Assembly: GCA_050331695.1 (NCBI GenBank)
Contig: JBHJGP010000036.1
Coordinates: 62,001 to 126,000, forward strand
DNA length: 64,000 nucleotides
Source of the DNA: JBHJGP01 sp050331695
Lineage (GTDB): Bacteria > Pseudomonadota > Alphaproteobacteria > Geminicoccales > Geminicoccaceae
Direction of reading: 5' to 3'
The translations under genes and the position numbers were made by a program. The notes under the pieces were generated by a model that was not told the origin of the DNA, did not search any database, and saw nothing but the letters and a program-made list of their open reading frames with translations. Every line of letters starts with the position of its first letter. The stretch's first letter is position 1. Positions 9,013 to 17,018 of the stretch are shown here, piece after piece.

Positions 9013-9049
9013 GGCGACTTAACCTCTAGGCGACTTCTTTCGAGTTAAG
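9013..9049. promoter_or_regulatory. repeat-rich leader upstream of YcbK-like gene
   Basis: Two copies of GGCGACTT (9013-9020 and 9029-9036) interleave with an inverted repeat CTTAAC (9018-9023) / GTTAAG (9044-9049). The TTAAC half sites resemble CtrA recognition half sites, but their spacing is not the canonical TTAA-N7-TTAA. The position, about 100 bases before the GTG start, fits a regulatory site. Confidence 0.35.
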
Positions 9050-9148
9050 CCGCGTCGGCAAACGTCCTATCTTGTGTAACCGCATTTACCTCGGCACTTT
9101 AGCGATCCTCCGACCATTTTGAGGTACATTTCAGGTGGAATTTTACCG

Positions 9149-9682
9149 GTGAGCACGCTCAGGCGACGCCGATTGATTTGTCAGGGGGCGGCCGCTTTGG
9201 TGCTCGGGTCGTTCACGTCGAACCGAGCCAACGCCGCGGTGGAAAGGCGTTTGGCCCTTTACAACATCCACACCCACGAGTGCGTCGACGTCTGTTTCGT
9301 CCAGGACGGAGCCTACAATTGGCCAGCAATCGCCAAGATTGACTGGTTGATGCGCGATTGGCGCCGGGATGAGATCCGGCCCATGGATGTCCGGCTGTTC
9401 GATCAGTTGGTTACGCTTCAGCGCCGGCTGGGCACGGAAGAGCCGTTCGATTTGATCTGCGGCTATCGCTCGCCGGAGACCAACGCCTGGCTCCTGGAAA
9501 CGGGTCACCAGGTCGCCCGCCAAAGCCTTCATCTGGTCGGCAGAGCCGTCGACGTGCGCTTGCCCGGCCAGACGCTCAGCCGTCTTCGCACCGAGGCATT
9601 GGAGATGAAAGCCGGCGGTGTCGGCTACTATCCGGGTTCAGACTTCGTCCATCTGGACACGGGCCGGATCAGAAGCTGGTAG
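9149..9682 (+). CDS. YcbK/DUF882-type exported M15-like peptidase (177 aa)
   Basis: Predicted periplasmic zinc protein of the YcbK/DUF882 family, related to M15 D-Ala-D-Ala peptidases and probably acting on peptidoglycan. An N-terminal arginine-rich signal (RRRRLI, then a hydrophobic stretch ending NANA-like) suggests Tat or Sec export. The putative metal ligands are His128 and Asp135 (SLHLVGRAVD) and His168 (FVHLD). I chose GTG at 9149, with AGGTGGAA about ten bases upstream; an upstream frame start at 9119 has no ribosome binding site. The leader region has an unusual inverted repeat. Confidence 0.85.
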   Translation: MSTLRRRRLICQGAAALVLGSFTSNRANAAVERRLALYNIHTHECVDVCFVQDGAYNWPAIAKIDWLMRDWRRDEIRPMDVRLFDQLVTLQRRLGTEEPFDLICGYRSPETNAWLLETGHQVARQSLHLVGRAVDVRLPGQTLSRLRTEALEMKAGGVGYYPGSDFVHLDTGRIRSW

Positions 9683-9702
9683 GCGGCCACAGCCATCTCG
9701 GA

Positions 9703-10293
9703 TCAGGGCCCTTTGGTTGCCGGGGGCCGGGTCAGAAGCGCAACCTTATTCATGAACCCGGCGTCGTCACCCGCTGCCAGTAAGGGCGCCGCGTCGCCGA
9801 TTGCCGCCAGAAGATCGGTCAGCGGCTCGATCTCGGCCTTGGCGTAGTTGCCCAGCACATGGCCGGTGACCCGGTCGCGGTGACCCGGATGGCCGATGCC
9901 GACGCGGACCCGCTTGAAGGCTTGTGTTCCGAGATGGGCGGCCAGGCTTCTGAGGCCGTTGTGGCCGGCCACGCCGCCTCCCGTTTTCACGCGGAGCTTG
10001 AAGGGTGCCAGATCGAGTTCATCATGAAACACGATCAGACGGTCGACCTCGAGCTTATAAAAACGAAGGGCTTCGCCGGCGGACCGGCCGCTCTCGTTCA
10101 TGAAGGTGAGCGGCTTCAGCAGGAGCGTTCGTTCGCCGTCGATCCGACCATCGCTGATCAGACCCTGGAAGCGCTGGCGCCAGGCAGGAAATCGGTATCG
10201 GTCCGCCAGCAAGTCCATAACCATGAAGCCGACATTGTGCCGGTGCAGCGCGTAATTGGCTCCCGGATTGCCGAGGCCGAGCCAGAGTTGCAT
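9703..10293 (-). CDS. pth: peptidyl-tRNA hydrolase (196 aa)
   Basis: Releases tRNA from prematurely terminated peptidyl-tRNA so that it can be recycled. It has the N-terminal GLGNPG motif, catalytic His19 (HRHNVGF), the KPLTFMN(E)SG segment and the FHDELDL loop. The length is normal. It lies 54 bases downstream of rplY in the same direction, a conserved pairing, and is convergent with the YcbK-like gene. Confidence 0.97.
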   Translation of the reverse strand: MQLWLGLGNPGANYALHRHNVGFMVMDLLADRYRFPAWRQRFQGLISDGRIDGERTLLLKPLTFMNESGRSAGEALRFYKLEVDRLIVFHDELDLAPFKLRVKTGGGVAGHNGLRSLAAHLGTQAFKRVRVGIGHPGHRDRVTGHVLGNYAKAEIEPLTDLLAAIGDAAPLLAAGDDAGFMNKVALLTRPPATKGP

Positions 10294-10347
10294 CGCCGCT
10301 CACCCTCGAACCAGCCGATCAACCGACCGCCGTCTGAGAAGCGGCGA

Positions 10348-10998
10348 TCAGTCCTCGCTATCGTCCACGTCCTCGCCGGCATCTTCCTCGCCGGCATCCG
10401 CGTCTTCCTCTTCTTCGGACTGCATGCCGCCGCCCGGGGCAACGATCGTACAGATGGTGAAGTCGCGGTCGGTGATGGTCGGTTCAACGCCGTCGGCGAG
10501 CGACACCTGGCTGATGTGCACCGAATCGTTGATGTCGAGGGCACCGAGATCGACGGTGATCTCGTCAGGGATCGCCTCCACGGGACAGACCAGTTCGATC
10601 TCGCGGCGAACGATGTTGAGCACGCCGCCCCGTTTGAGGCCCGGCGAGGTCTCTTCGTTCAAGAACGTCACCGGCACCTCGACGGTCACGCTCGAACCCC
10701 GCTTCACCCGAATGAAATCGAGATGAATGGCTTCGTCGGTCACGGGATGAACCTGAGCTTCACGGGGAACCACACGGATCGTCTTGTCCGAAAGCTTGAG
10801 CTCGCAGACCGAGCTGAAAAAGCGGGCGTTGGTCTGGAGTTCGCGGCGGACTTCCTTGGCCACCAGCGACACCATCTGGACGTCATCATCGCCGCCATAG
10901 ATGACTGCCGGAACCCGTCCCTCATCGCGCAGGCGACGGTTGGGGCCCTTGCCCGTGCGTTCGCGGGTTTCGGCTTCGAGATTGACGACATCACTCAT
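10348..10998 (-). CDS. rplY: 50S ribosomal protein L25/general stress protein Ctc (216 aa)
   Basis: 5S rRNA-binding ribosomal protein of the long CTC/TL5 type: an N-terminal L25 domain (TGKGPNRRLRDEGRVPAVIYG) and a C-terminal beta domain (HLDFIRV onward). It ends in a strongly acidic tail rich in Glu and Asp (about the last 22 residues), common in alphaproteobacterial versions. The ATG at 10998 is the family start (MSDVVNLEAETR). Order prs-rplY-pth, one direction. Confidence 0.95.
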   Translation of the reverse strand: MSDVVNLEAETRERTGKGPNRRLRDEGRVPAVIYGGDDDVQMVSLVAKEVRRELQTNARFFSSVCELKLSDKTIRVVPREAQVHPVTDEAIHLDFIRVKRGSSVTVEVPVTFLNEETSPGLKRGGVLNIVRREIELVCPVEAIPDEITVDLGALDINDSVHISQVSLADGVEPTITDRDFTICTIVAPGGGMQSEEEEDADAGEEDAGEDVDDSED

Positions 10999-11092
10999 GA
11001 TCTTTGTCCCTAGTTCCCTCCGGCACGGTTCCATCCGCCCCGGACAGAGGTTTCGTCAGATTGCCGGCAACGGCGCCGGTGCTTGATCTGCT

Positions 11093-12025
11093 CTAATCAA
11101 ACAGGCTCGACACCGAACTTTCGCTCGAGATCCGGCTGATCGCCTCGCCCAGAAGCTGGGCCACCGAAAGGACCCGGATCTGATCGGTGACGCGGACCGC
11201 TTCCGTCGGTTTGATGCTATCGGTGATGACCAGCTTTTCGAGCGAACTCGCCGCAATTTTGGTCACCGCTCCCGCCGAAAGAACACCGTGGGTTGCGTAG
11301 GCCATGGCAGATGACGCACCCGCTTCCAGCAGCGCGTCAGCAGCCTTGCAAAGCGTGCCTCCACTGTCGACGATATCGTCGTAGAGGATGCATCGCCGGC
11401 CCTTGACGTCACCGATGACGTTCATGACCTCGGCCACGCCCGCCCGTTCGCGGCGCTTATCGACAATCGCCAATGGCACGTCAAGGCGCTTGGCCAGGGC
11501 TCGGGCCCGGCCGACGCCGCCGACGTCGGGCGATACGATCATCAGATCGTCGGTGCCGTAATTGTTGGTGATGTCGGGAACGAATTGAGGAGCCGAGAAG
11601 AGATTGTCGACGGGGATGTCGAAAAAGCCCTGAATCTGCCCGGCGTGCAAATCCATGGTCAGGACCCGCGAGGCGCCGGCGGTGGTGATCAGATTGGCCA
11701 CCAGTTTCGCCGAGATCGGGGTGCGGGGCGAGGGTTTCCTGTCCTGTCTCGCATAGCCGAAATAGGGCATGACCGCTGTGATCCGCCGGGCCGACGCCCG
11801 CCTGAGCGCGTCGAGGCAGACCAGCAACTCCATCAGATTGTCGTTCGCCGGATAGGAGGTCGGCTGGATGACGAACATGTCCTCGCCCCGGACATTTTCG
11901 TGGATCTCGACCCACACCTCCATGTCGTTGAAGCGGTGAACGGTCGCGTTGGTGAGCTCGACCCTCAAAGACGCGGCGATGGCTTCGGCGAGCGGCCTGT
12001 TGGCGTTGCCGGCGAGCAGCTTCAT
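11093..12025 (-). CDS. prs: ribose-phosphate pyrophosphokinase (310 aa)
   Basis: Makes PRPP from ribose-5-phosphate and ATP for nucleotide, His and Trp synthesis. It starts MKLLAGNANRPLAEAIA, with the flexible-loop region FGYARQDRK and the PRPP-binding motif DDIVDSGGTL. The length is right for class I enzymes. The start at 12025 matches family N-termini; the longer upstream frame is rejected. The 118-base gap to fliJ should hold its promoter. It is first of the prs-rplY-pth run and supplies PRPP also needed by purF at 43 kb. Confidence 0.97.
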   Translation of the reverse strand: MKLLAGNANRPLAEAIAASLRVELTNATVHRFNDMEVWVEIHENVRGEDMFVIQPTSYPANDNLMELLVCLDALRRASARRITAVMPYFGYARQDRKPSPRTPISAKLVANLITTAGASRVLTMDLHAGQIQGFFDIPVDNLFSAPQFVPDITNNYGTDDLMIVSPDVGGVGRARALAKRLDVPLAIVDKRRERAGVAEVMNVIGDVKGRRCILYDDIVDSGGTLCKAADALLEAGASSAMAYATHGVLSAGAVTKIAASSLEKLVITDSIKPTEAVRVTDQIRVLSVAQLLGEAISRISSESSVSSLFD

Positions 12026-12143
12026 GGGCGGGATAGGCTCCGGTTTTGGGATGGCGGAAGCTAGCAATCTGCCTTTTAGGTGGCAAGCAGCGCCAACGAG
12101 GCGTCTTTTGCCGACAAAACCGCTTGCTTGCTCAGTCCCGCGA

Positions 12144-12587
12144 TTAAACCGGGTCTTCTGACCGCCGTGCCGCGAAGCGAATGGTCGCCAGTTCGTCGAA
12201 GGCCTTGGCCTCGGCCCGTTCCATAAGAACCCGGCGATCGCGCCGCTTGGCCTCGAGCAGTCGCTCAACCTGCTCGACACCGCGTTCACAATCGGCCAGC
12301 TGGCGCGCCGCCTGCTGGCGCAGCTCATCCAGCGCTCGTTCCTGTCTCTGCCAGTCGATCTCGCGGGCGCGGGCGCTTTCGACGAACCGCCCGTAAGCGA
12401 TCGCATCATCGAAGGGCGTCTCGCCGCGGACCGCGCGTTCCGCCGTCAAATCCCGGCTCAGCTGGGCCCGGGCCTGAGCGATCCCCTGGACCCGCTTGTC
12501 GACCTTGGCCAGCTCGAGCCGCGCCTGATCCCGGGCCAGGTGCCGGAAGCGTGCCAGCGCGTCCAAGCCCTTGTCGTGTGTCGCCAT
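12144..12587 (-). CDS. fliJ: FliJ-like flagellar export chaperone (147 aa)
   Basis: Almost entirely charged, heptad-like helix (QARLELAKVDKRVQG, then RQQAARQLADCERGVEQ), as expected for FliJ, the coiled-coil stalk of the flagellar type III export ATPase. Sequence conservation in this family is poor. The call rests on length, coiled-coil character and its ATG overlapping the fliI stop (TGATG). Confidence 0.8.
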   Translation of the reverse strand: MATHDKGLDALARFRHLARDQARLELAKVDKRVQGIAQARAQLSRDLTAERAVRGETPFDDAIAYGRFVESARAREIDWQRQERALDELRQQAARQLADCERGVEQVERLLEAKRRDRRVLMERAEAKAFDELATIRFAARRSEDPV

Positions 12588-13927
12588 CAAGGTTCAGGCG
12601 TGTAGGCGATGCCCAGCGCACTCGCCAGAGTGGCGAACGCGTCGCCCGACGCTTGCGGGTCGCTCATGGGCTGACGAAGCACCGCCTGGATTGCCTCGTG
12701 ACGTCTGATGGCCTCATCCGCCACGGGATCGGCGCCGGCGGCGTAGGCGCCCAACTGGACAAGCTCGGCGACATCTTCATAGGCCCTAAGCAGCTTGCGT
12801 GCCTGATCGGCGAGCCCGCGCTGGGCCGGGCTCAGCGCCCGGTCCTGGGTTCGGGAAAGACTGGCCAACACGTCGACGGCGGGAAATCGGCCACCCTCGG
12901 CGATCCGGCGGTCCAAGATGACATGGCCATCGAGGATCGACCTCACGGAGTCGGCCACCGGCTCGTTGGTGTCGTCGCCTTCGACGAGCACGGTGAGCAG
13001 GCCGGTGATCGTTCCCTCGGCCTCGCCGGGGCCGATCCGCTCCAAAAGGCGCGGCAGTTCGGCGAAGACGCTCGGCGGGTAGCCCTTGGTCGTGGGTGGC
13101 TCGCCGGCAGCCAGGTAGATCTCCCGAAGCGCCATGGCGAAGCGGGTGACGCTGTCCATGATGCACAGCACCGAGAGGCCCTCGTCGCGCAAGGCCTCGG
13201 CGATGGTGACGGTGAGGAAGGCGGCCCGCCGACGGCTCATCGCCGGCATATCGGAGGTGGCGGCGACCAGGACGCTGCGCGCCATGCCATCCGCTCCCAA
13301 AGTGTCTTCTATGAATTCACGGACCTCGCGTCCGCGCTCGCCGATCAGTCCGATTACCATGACATCGGCATCGCTCTGCCGGGCGATCATAGAGATGAGG
13401 CTGGACTTGCCGACCCCGGAGCCGGCGAACACGCCGAGCCGTTGGCCCCGGAGGCAGGGCGTGAACAGATCGAGCGCCCGCACCCCGAAGCGGAGCGGAG
13501 ATCCGAGCCCCTGACGTCGGCCGACCGCCGGCGGTGGGGCGCGAAGGTCGTAGGCCGAACGGCCCGGTGGCAGGGGGCCTCGATCGTCCAAAGGCGCGGT
13601 AAACGGGTCGACAACCCGCCCCAGCCAGCGGGAGGACGGGGCGACCAGGTTGAACGCGGGCTCGATCTCGACGCGGGCACCATAGACCACACCGTCCAGA
13701 TCGTCGTAAGGCAGCAAGAAGAGATGATCGGCGGCGAAGCCCACGACCTCCGCCGGAACGGGAGGAAGGCTGCCCTTGCGGGTTATCCGGCAGGCATCGC
13801 CGACACCGGCGAGACCGGTAAGGCCGGCGCACCGGACCAGGCCGGCGTCGATGCGCACCACTGTCCCGCGCAACCGGTAGGGCGGGAGCTGGGCGAGCCG
13901 GCGGGTGAGATCGTCTTTGAGCGTCAT
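12587..13927 (-). CDS. fliI: flagellar export ATPase FliI (446 aa)
   Basis: F1-beta-like ATPase that energises flagellar type III protein export at the inner membrane. Walker A is GSGVGKSS in the context RLGVFAGSGVGKSS; the family strings LIGERGREVREF and SVTRFAMALREI are present, together with the GYPPSVF segment. The ATG at 13927 gives the usual length; the frame extension to 14044 lies in the ctrA/fliI intergenic region. It is upstream of fliJ in a two-gene operon and divergent from ctrA, so CtrA could control both directions. Confidence 0.95.
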   Translation of the reverse strand: MTLKDDLTRRLAQLPPYRLRGTVVRIDAGLVRCAGLTGLAGVGDACRITRKGSLPPVPAEVVGFAADHLFLLPYDDLDGVVYGARVEIEPAFNLVAPSSRWLGRVVDPFTAPLDDRGPLPPGRSAYDLRAPPPAVGRRQGLGSPLRFGVRALDLFTPCLRGQRLGVFAGSGVGKSSLISMIARQSDADVMVIGLIGERGREVREFIEDTLGADGMARSVLVAATSDMPAMSRRRAAFLTVTIAEALRDEGLSVLCIMDSVTRFAMALREIYLAAGEPPTTKGYPPSVFAELPRLLERIGPGEAEGTITGLLTVLVEGDDTNEPVADSVRSILDGHVILDRRIAEGGRFPAVDVLASLSRTQDRALSPAQRGLADQARKLLRAYEDVAELVQLGAYAAGADPVADEAIRRHEAIQAVLRQPMSDPQASGDAFATLASALGIAYTPEP

Positions 13928-14050
13928 GGCTGTCTCCGGATCCCAGCTTCGGCGAGCATCATTAACAAAACATAAACGTTTGAGTTGCATAACAAGGAAG
14001 AAGAACGCGGGAGACGGTGGTTGCTTTGATCTCCGCTTCTGCAACCTGAA

Positions 14051-14065
14051 TTAAGATTGTCTTAG
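14051..14065. promoter_or_regulatory. CtrA-type box in the fliI/ctrA intergenic region
   Basis: TTAA (14051-14054), seven bases, then TTAG (14062-14065) is one base from the published full CtrA site TTAA-N7-TTAA. Two more TTAA half sites follow at 14076-14079 and 14094-14097, within 40 bases of the ctrA start. This fits autoregulation of ctrA and possible control of the divergent fliIJ operon. The function is inferred. Confidence 0.5.
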
Positions 14066-14131
14066 GTTTTTACGCTTAAAGGTAAGCGTCAGCTTAACGG
14101 AACCGAGCGTCCGCGCTCCTGGAGTTAGACG

Positions 14132-14860
14132 ATGCGAGCTCTGATTGTTGAAGACGATGTTGTGTCGGCCAAGCTCATTGAGACGGCCCTGACCGAGGAA
14201 GGCATCGTCTTCGAGCCGACCGACTGCGGCGAGGATGCGATCGAGATCGCCAAGCTTTACGACTTCGACATCATCGTGCTCGACCTGACCCTGCCGGACA
14301 TTGACGGCTACGAGGTGGTCCGCCGTTTGCGGGCCGCCAAGATCAAGACGCCGGTCCTCATCCTCTCGGGCCGCCAGGAGATCGACGACAAGGTTCGCGG
14401 TCTTTCCACCGGTGCCGATGACTATCTTACCAAGCCATTCCACAAGGGCGAGTTGGTCGCCCGGATCCATGCGATCGTTCGGCGCTCCAAGGGCCATTCG
14501 GAATCGGTGATCAAGACCGGCAAGCTGACCGTCAATTTCGACACCCGCTCGGTCGAGGCCGAAGGCCGTCGCCTCCATGTGACCGGCAAGGAATACAGCA
14601 TCCTCGAGCTGCTCTCCTTGCGCAAGGGCACGACGCTGACCAAGGAGATGTTCCTCGATCATCTCTACGGCGGCATGGACGAGCCGGAACTGAAGATCAT
14701 CGACGTCTTCATCTGCAAGCTTCGCAAGAAAATCGCCGGCGTGACCGGCGGCGATCACTATATCGAGACGGTCTGGGGCCGGGGCTACGTGCTCAAGGAT
14801 CCGGACCAGGTTGTGTCGACGGAACCTGGTGAGGGCAAGGATCAGGCGGCCGTCGCCTGA
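14132..14860 (+). CDS. ctrA: cell cycle response regulator CtrA (242 aa)
   Basis: OmpR-type response regulator that is the alphaproteobacterial master regulator of cell cycle, flagella and polarity genes. The receiver domain has Asp51 as phosphate acceptor (IIVLDLTLP), acidic Asp8/Asp9 and Lys in TKPFHKGEL. The C-terminal winged helix contains GKEYSILELLSLRKG and ends at the VWGRGYVL turn. The extreme C-terminus ends in Ala-Val-Ala, like the small-residue tails used for ClpXP degradation in Caulobacter. It is divergent from fliI, with CtrA-type boxes between them. Confidence 0.96.
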   Translation: MRALIVEDDVVSAKLIETALTEEGIVFEPTDCGEDAIEIAKLYDFDIIVLDLTLPDIDGYEVVRRLRAAKIKTPVLILSGRQEIDDKVRGLSTGADDYLTKPFHKGELVARIHAIVRRSKGHSESVIKTGKLTVNFDTRSVEAEGRRLHVTGKEYSILELLSLRKGTTLTKEMFLDHLYGGMDEPELKIIDVFICKLRKKIAGVTGGDHYIETVWGRGYVLKDPDQVVSTEPGEGKDQAAVA

Positions 14861-14937
14861 TCCGCCTCTCACAACCCGGCCGCTGTCGGATCCACCTTTT
14901 TATCCGATCGAGTGGTTCCATTCGGCCGGACCACGCT

Positions 14938-16704
14938 CTAAGCGACGATGGCCGGTCTGAAGGCTTCGGCCTGGGACAGATACAAACGTCTGTAGACGCC
15001 GATGCCCGTGGCCATGAGGGCCTCATGGGTACCGCTCTCGACAATGCGTCCTTTCTCGAACACCAAAATGCGATCGACGTCGGTCACCGTCGACAAACGA
15101 TGGGCGATGATGATCGTCGTTCGCTTGGCCATCAGCCGTTTCAATGCATCCTGAATGAGCCGCTCGGACAGGCTGTCCAAAGATGAGGTCGCCTCGTCCA
15201 GGATCAGAAGCGGACAATCGGCCAACATCGCCCGCGCGATCGCGACGCGCTGGCGCTCACCACCGGAAAGCTTGACCCCCCGCTCGCCGACCAGCGTGTC
15301 ATAGCCTTCGGTCAGCTGTTCGATGAACTCGGCGGCATTCGCCATCCGGGCTGCCTCCCTGATCTGCGCCAAATCAGCCCCGGGTCGTGCGTAGGCGATG
15401 TTTTCCTCAAGCGAGCGGTGAAACAGGATCGGTTCCTGAGGCACCAGCGCGATGGTCCGGCGCAGGCTTTCGATGTTGACGTTCCGAACATCCTGGCCGT
15501 CGACAAGGATCCTGCCGCCGTCGATCGGATAGAGACCCTGGAGGAGCTTGGTGAAGCTCGTCTTGCCGCTGCCGGACCGGCCCACCAGGGCTACGCGTTC
15601 ACCGGGCTCGATCCTCACGTTGAGATCCTCGAACAGCCAGCTCGACTGCTTGTAGTAGCCGAAGCGAACGCTCTCGAAGATGACGCTTGCCCGGCTGACC
15701 TGGAGGTCGGGAAGGCGGGCGCCCCTCGCCTCGGTCTCCTGGTCGACGAACGCGACGACCGGTTCGAGATCGTTGGCCGCTTGCTGCAGATCGCGGATGT
15801 GCATCCCGATATCGCGCAAATAGGCATTGAGCGTGAATGCGGCCGAAAGAACGAACAGCACGTCGCCGGCACTGGCGTCGCCGCCCCGCCAATAGTTGAG
15901 GGTCATGGCGACCAGGATGAACTGGTTCAGGATCAAGAGAGCGCTCAAGGCGACCGCCGTGTTGATCGAGGCGAACCAGACGGATCTGAAGATCGTCTGC
16001 CAACGCCCGAGCAAAGAGGCGAGCCTTTGCTCCTCACGGGCCTCGGAAGCCACCGCCTTGACAACCGCGTTGCAAGTGATGGCATCGGCGAGGGCGCCCG
16101 ACAGCTCACTGTCGACAGCGACGGCTCGGCGGCGTTTCGGCACCACGTAAGTGAGATTGAGGTGAAGGCTCGCGGCCAAATAGATCGCTGTGCCGATGGC
16201 GAAGGTCAGACCCAGGAGCGGCCAATGCAAAGCCAGCACGATGACCAAACCAATGACTACCGACAGTGCCGGTATCAAATGGAAGTATAGCGCGTCGCCG
16301 AAATCATCGAACACCCAGACGCCGCGGGTGATGTTGCGCACGGTCTTGCCGGCGAAGGTATTGGCGTGCCAGACCGCGGCGAACCGCTGAACTTTCGCGA
16401 ATGCATCCGCGCAAATACCGCGCATGACGCCGCACTGAACGATGCACCAGAGATAGTCGCCACCCTTGTGGGCCGCGTGATAAGCGATCGTCGTCATCGT
16501 GAGCGCGCCCAACCAGAAAAAGGCATCGGCCGTCGACGCGGGCGCTGTCGCCACCGCATCGGTGAGACGCCCGATCATCAGTGGTCCTAACACGTCGGCA
16601 GCGGTGGCAGCGGTAAGGGCCAAGCCAAGAACCGCCATGGACCACGGCCGTTGACGCCAATGGGACCAGGCGAAGCGCATCACGCTTCGAAACGACACAT
16701 TCAT
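14938..16704 (-). CDS. ABC exporter half-transporter, MsbA/multidrug type (588 aa)
   Basis: Type IV ABC exporter with about six membrane helices in residues 20-310, followed by a nucleotide-binding domain. The latter has Walker A GRSGSGKT (375-382), Q-loop VPQEPILF, signature LSGGERQR (479-486), Walker B LLILDEATSSLD and H-loop AHRLSTV. One polypeptide is a half-transporter that must dimerise. The closest style is lipid or drug exporters; the substrate cannot be told. It is convergent with ctrA and stands alone, with a 14-base perfect palindrome about 95 bases upstream of its ATG. Confidence 0.88.
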   Translation of the reverse strand: MNVSFRSVMRFAWSHWRQRPWSMAVLGLALTAATAADVLGPLMIGRLTDAVATAPASTADAFFWLGALTMTTIAYHAAHKGGDYLWCIVQCGVMRGICADAFAKVQRFAAVWHANTFAGKTVRNITRGVWVFDDFGDALYFHLIPALSVVIGLVIVLALHWPLLGLTFAIGTAIYLAASLHLNLTYVVPKRRRAVAVDSELSGALADAITCNAVVKAVASEAREEQRLASLLGRWQTIFRSVWFASINTAVALSALLILNQFILVAMTLNYWRGGDASAGDVLFVLSAAFTLNAYLRDIGMHIRDLQQAANDLEPVVAFVDQETEARGARLPDLQVSRASVIFESVRFGYYKQSSWLFEDLNVRIEPGERVALVGRSGSGKTSFTKLLQGLYPIDGGRILVDGQDVRNVNIESLRRTIALVPQEPILFHRSLEENIAYARPGADLAQIREAARMANAAEFIEQLTEGYDTLVGERGVKLSGGERQRVAIARAMLADCPLLILDEATSSLDSLSERLIQDALKRLMAKRTTIIIAHRLSTVTDVDRILVFEKGRIVESGTHEALMATGIGVYRRLYLSQAEAFRPAIVA

Positions 16705-16799
16705 CGGGAACGTTTCCGATCGACGGAGGCGAGCTCAGGTCGCTGGGCTACCGGAGCTTGCGCTGAAGGAAAGCGACAGAAAGAATGGTTGCCGAGATC

Positions 16800-16813
16800 G
16801 GAACGATCGTTCC
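16800..16813. promoter_or_regulatory. 14-base perfect palindrome upstream of the ABC exporter
   Basis: GGAACGATCGTTCC reads the same on both strands. It is the only structured element I see in the 314-base stretch 16705-17018, which has no convincing gene. Its distance upstream of the exporter start (96 bases) would suit an operator for a dimeric repressor or activator; that role is an inference. Confidence 0.35.
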
Positions 16814-17018
16814 AACCGGCATTCAGCACTCAATGGTGCGGGTTATTTGGACCCATGTCTGTCATAGCTCACCCCGTGCGTGTCAATCGGGACCGCTGTT
16901 CTTGGTCAACAGCAGGGGTTGAATATCAAAACCGGCGGGATTTGGCCAGCATCTTTCCAGCGACACTCCCATGGGTGCCGCCCAGGCGATCACCAATGCT
17001 TCGCCAAGGGCACACCCG

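Noticed and set aside
14912..14934. GTGGT...ACCAC hairpin between ctrA and the exporter stop
   Set aside because: Interrupted stem without a T run; it could be chance in a convergent gap.
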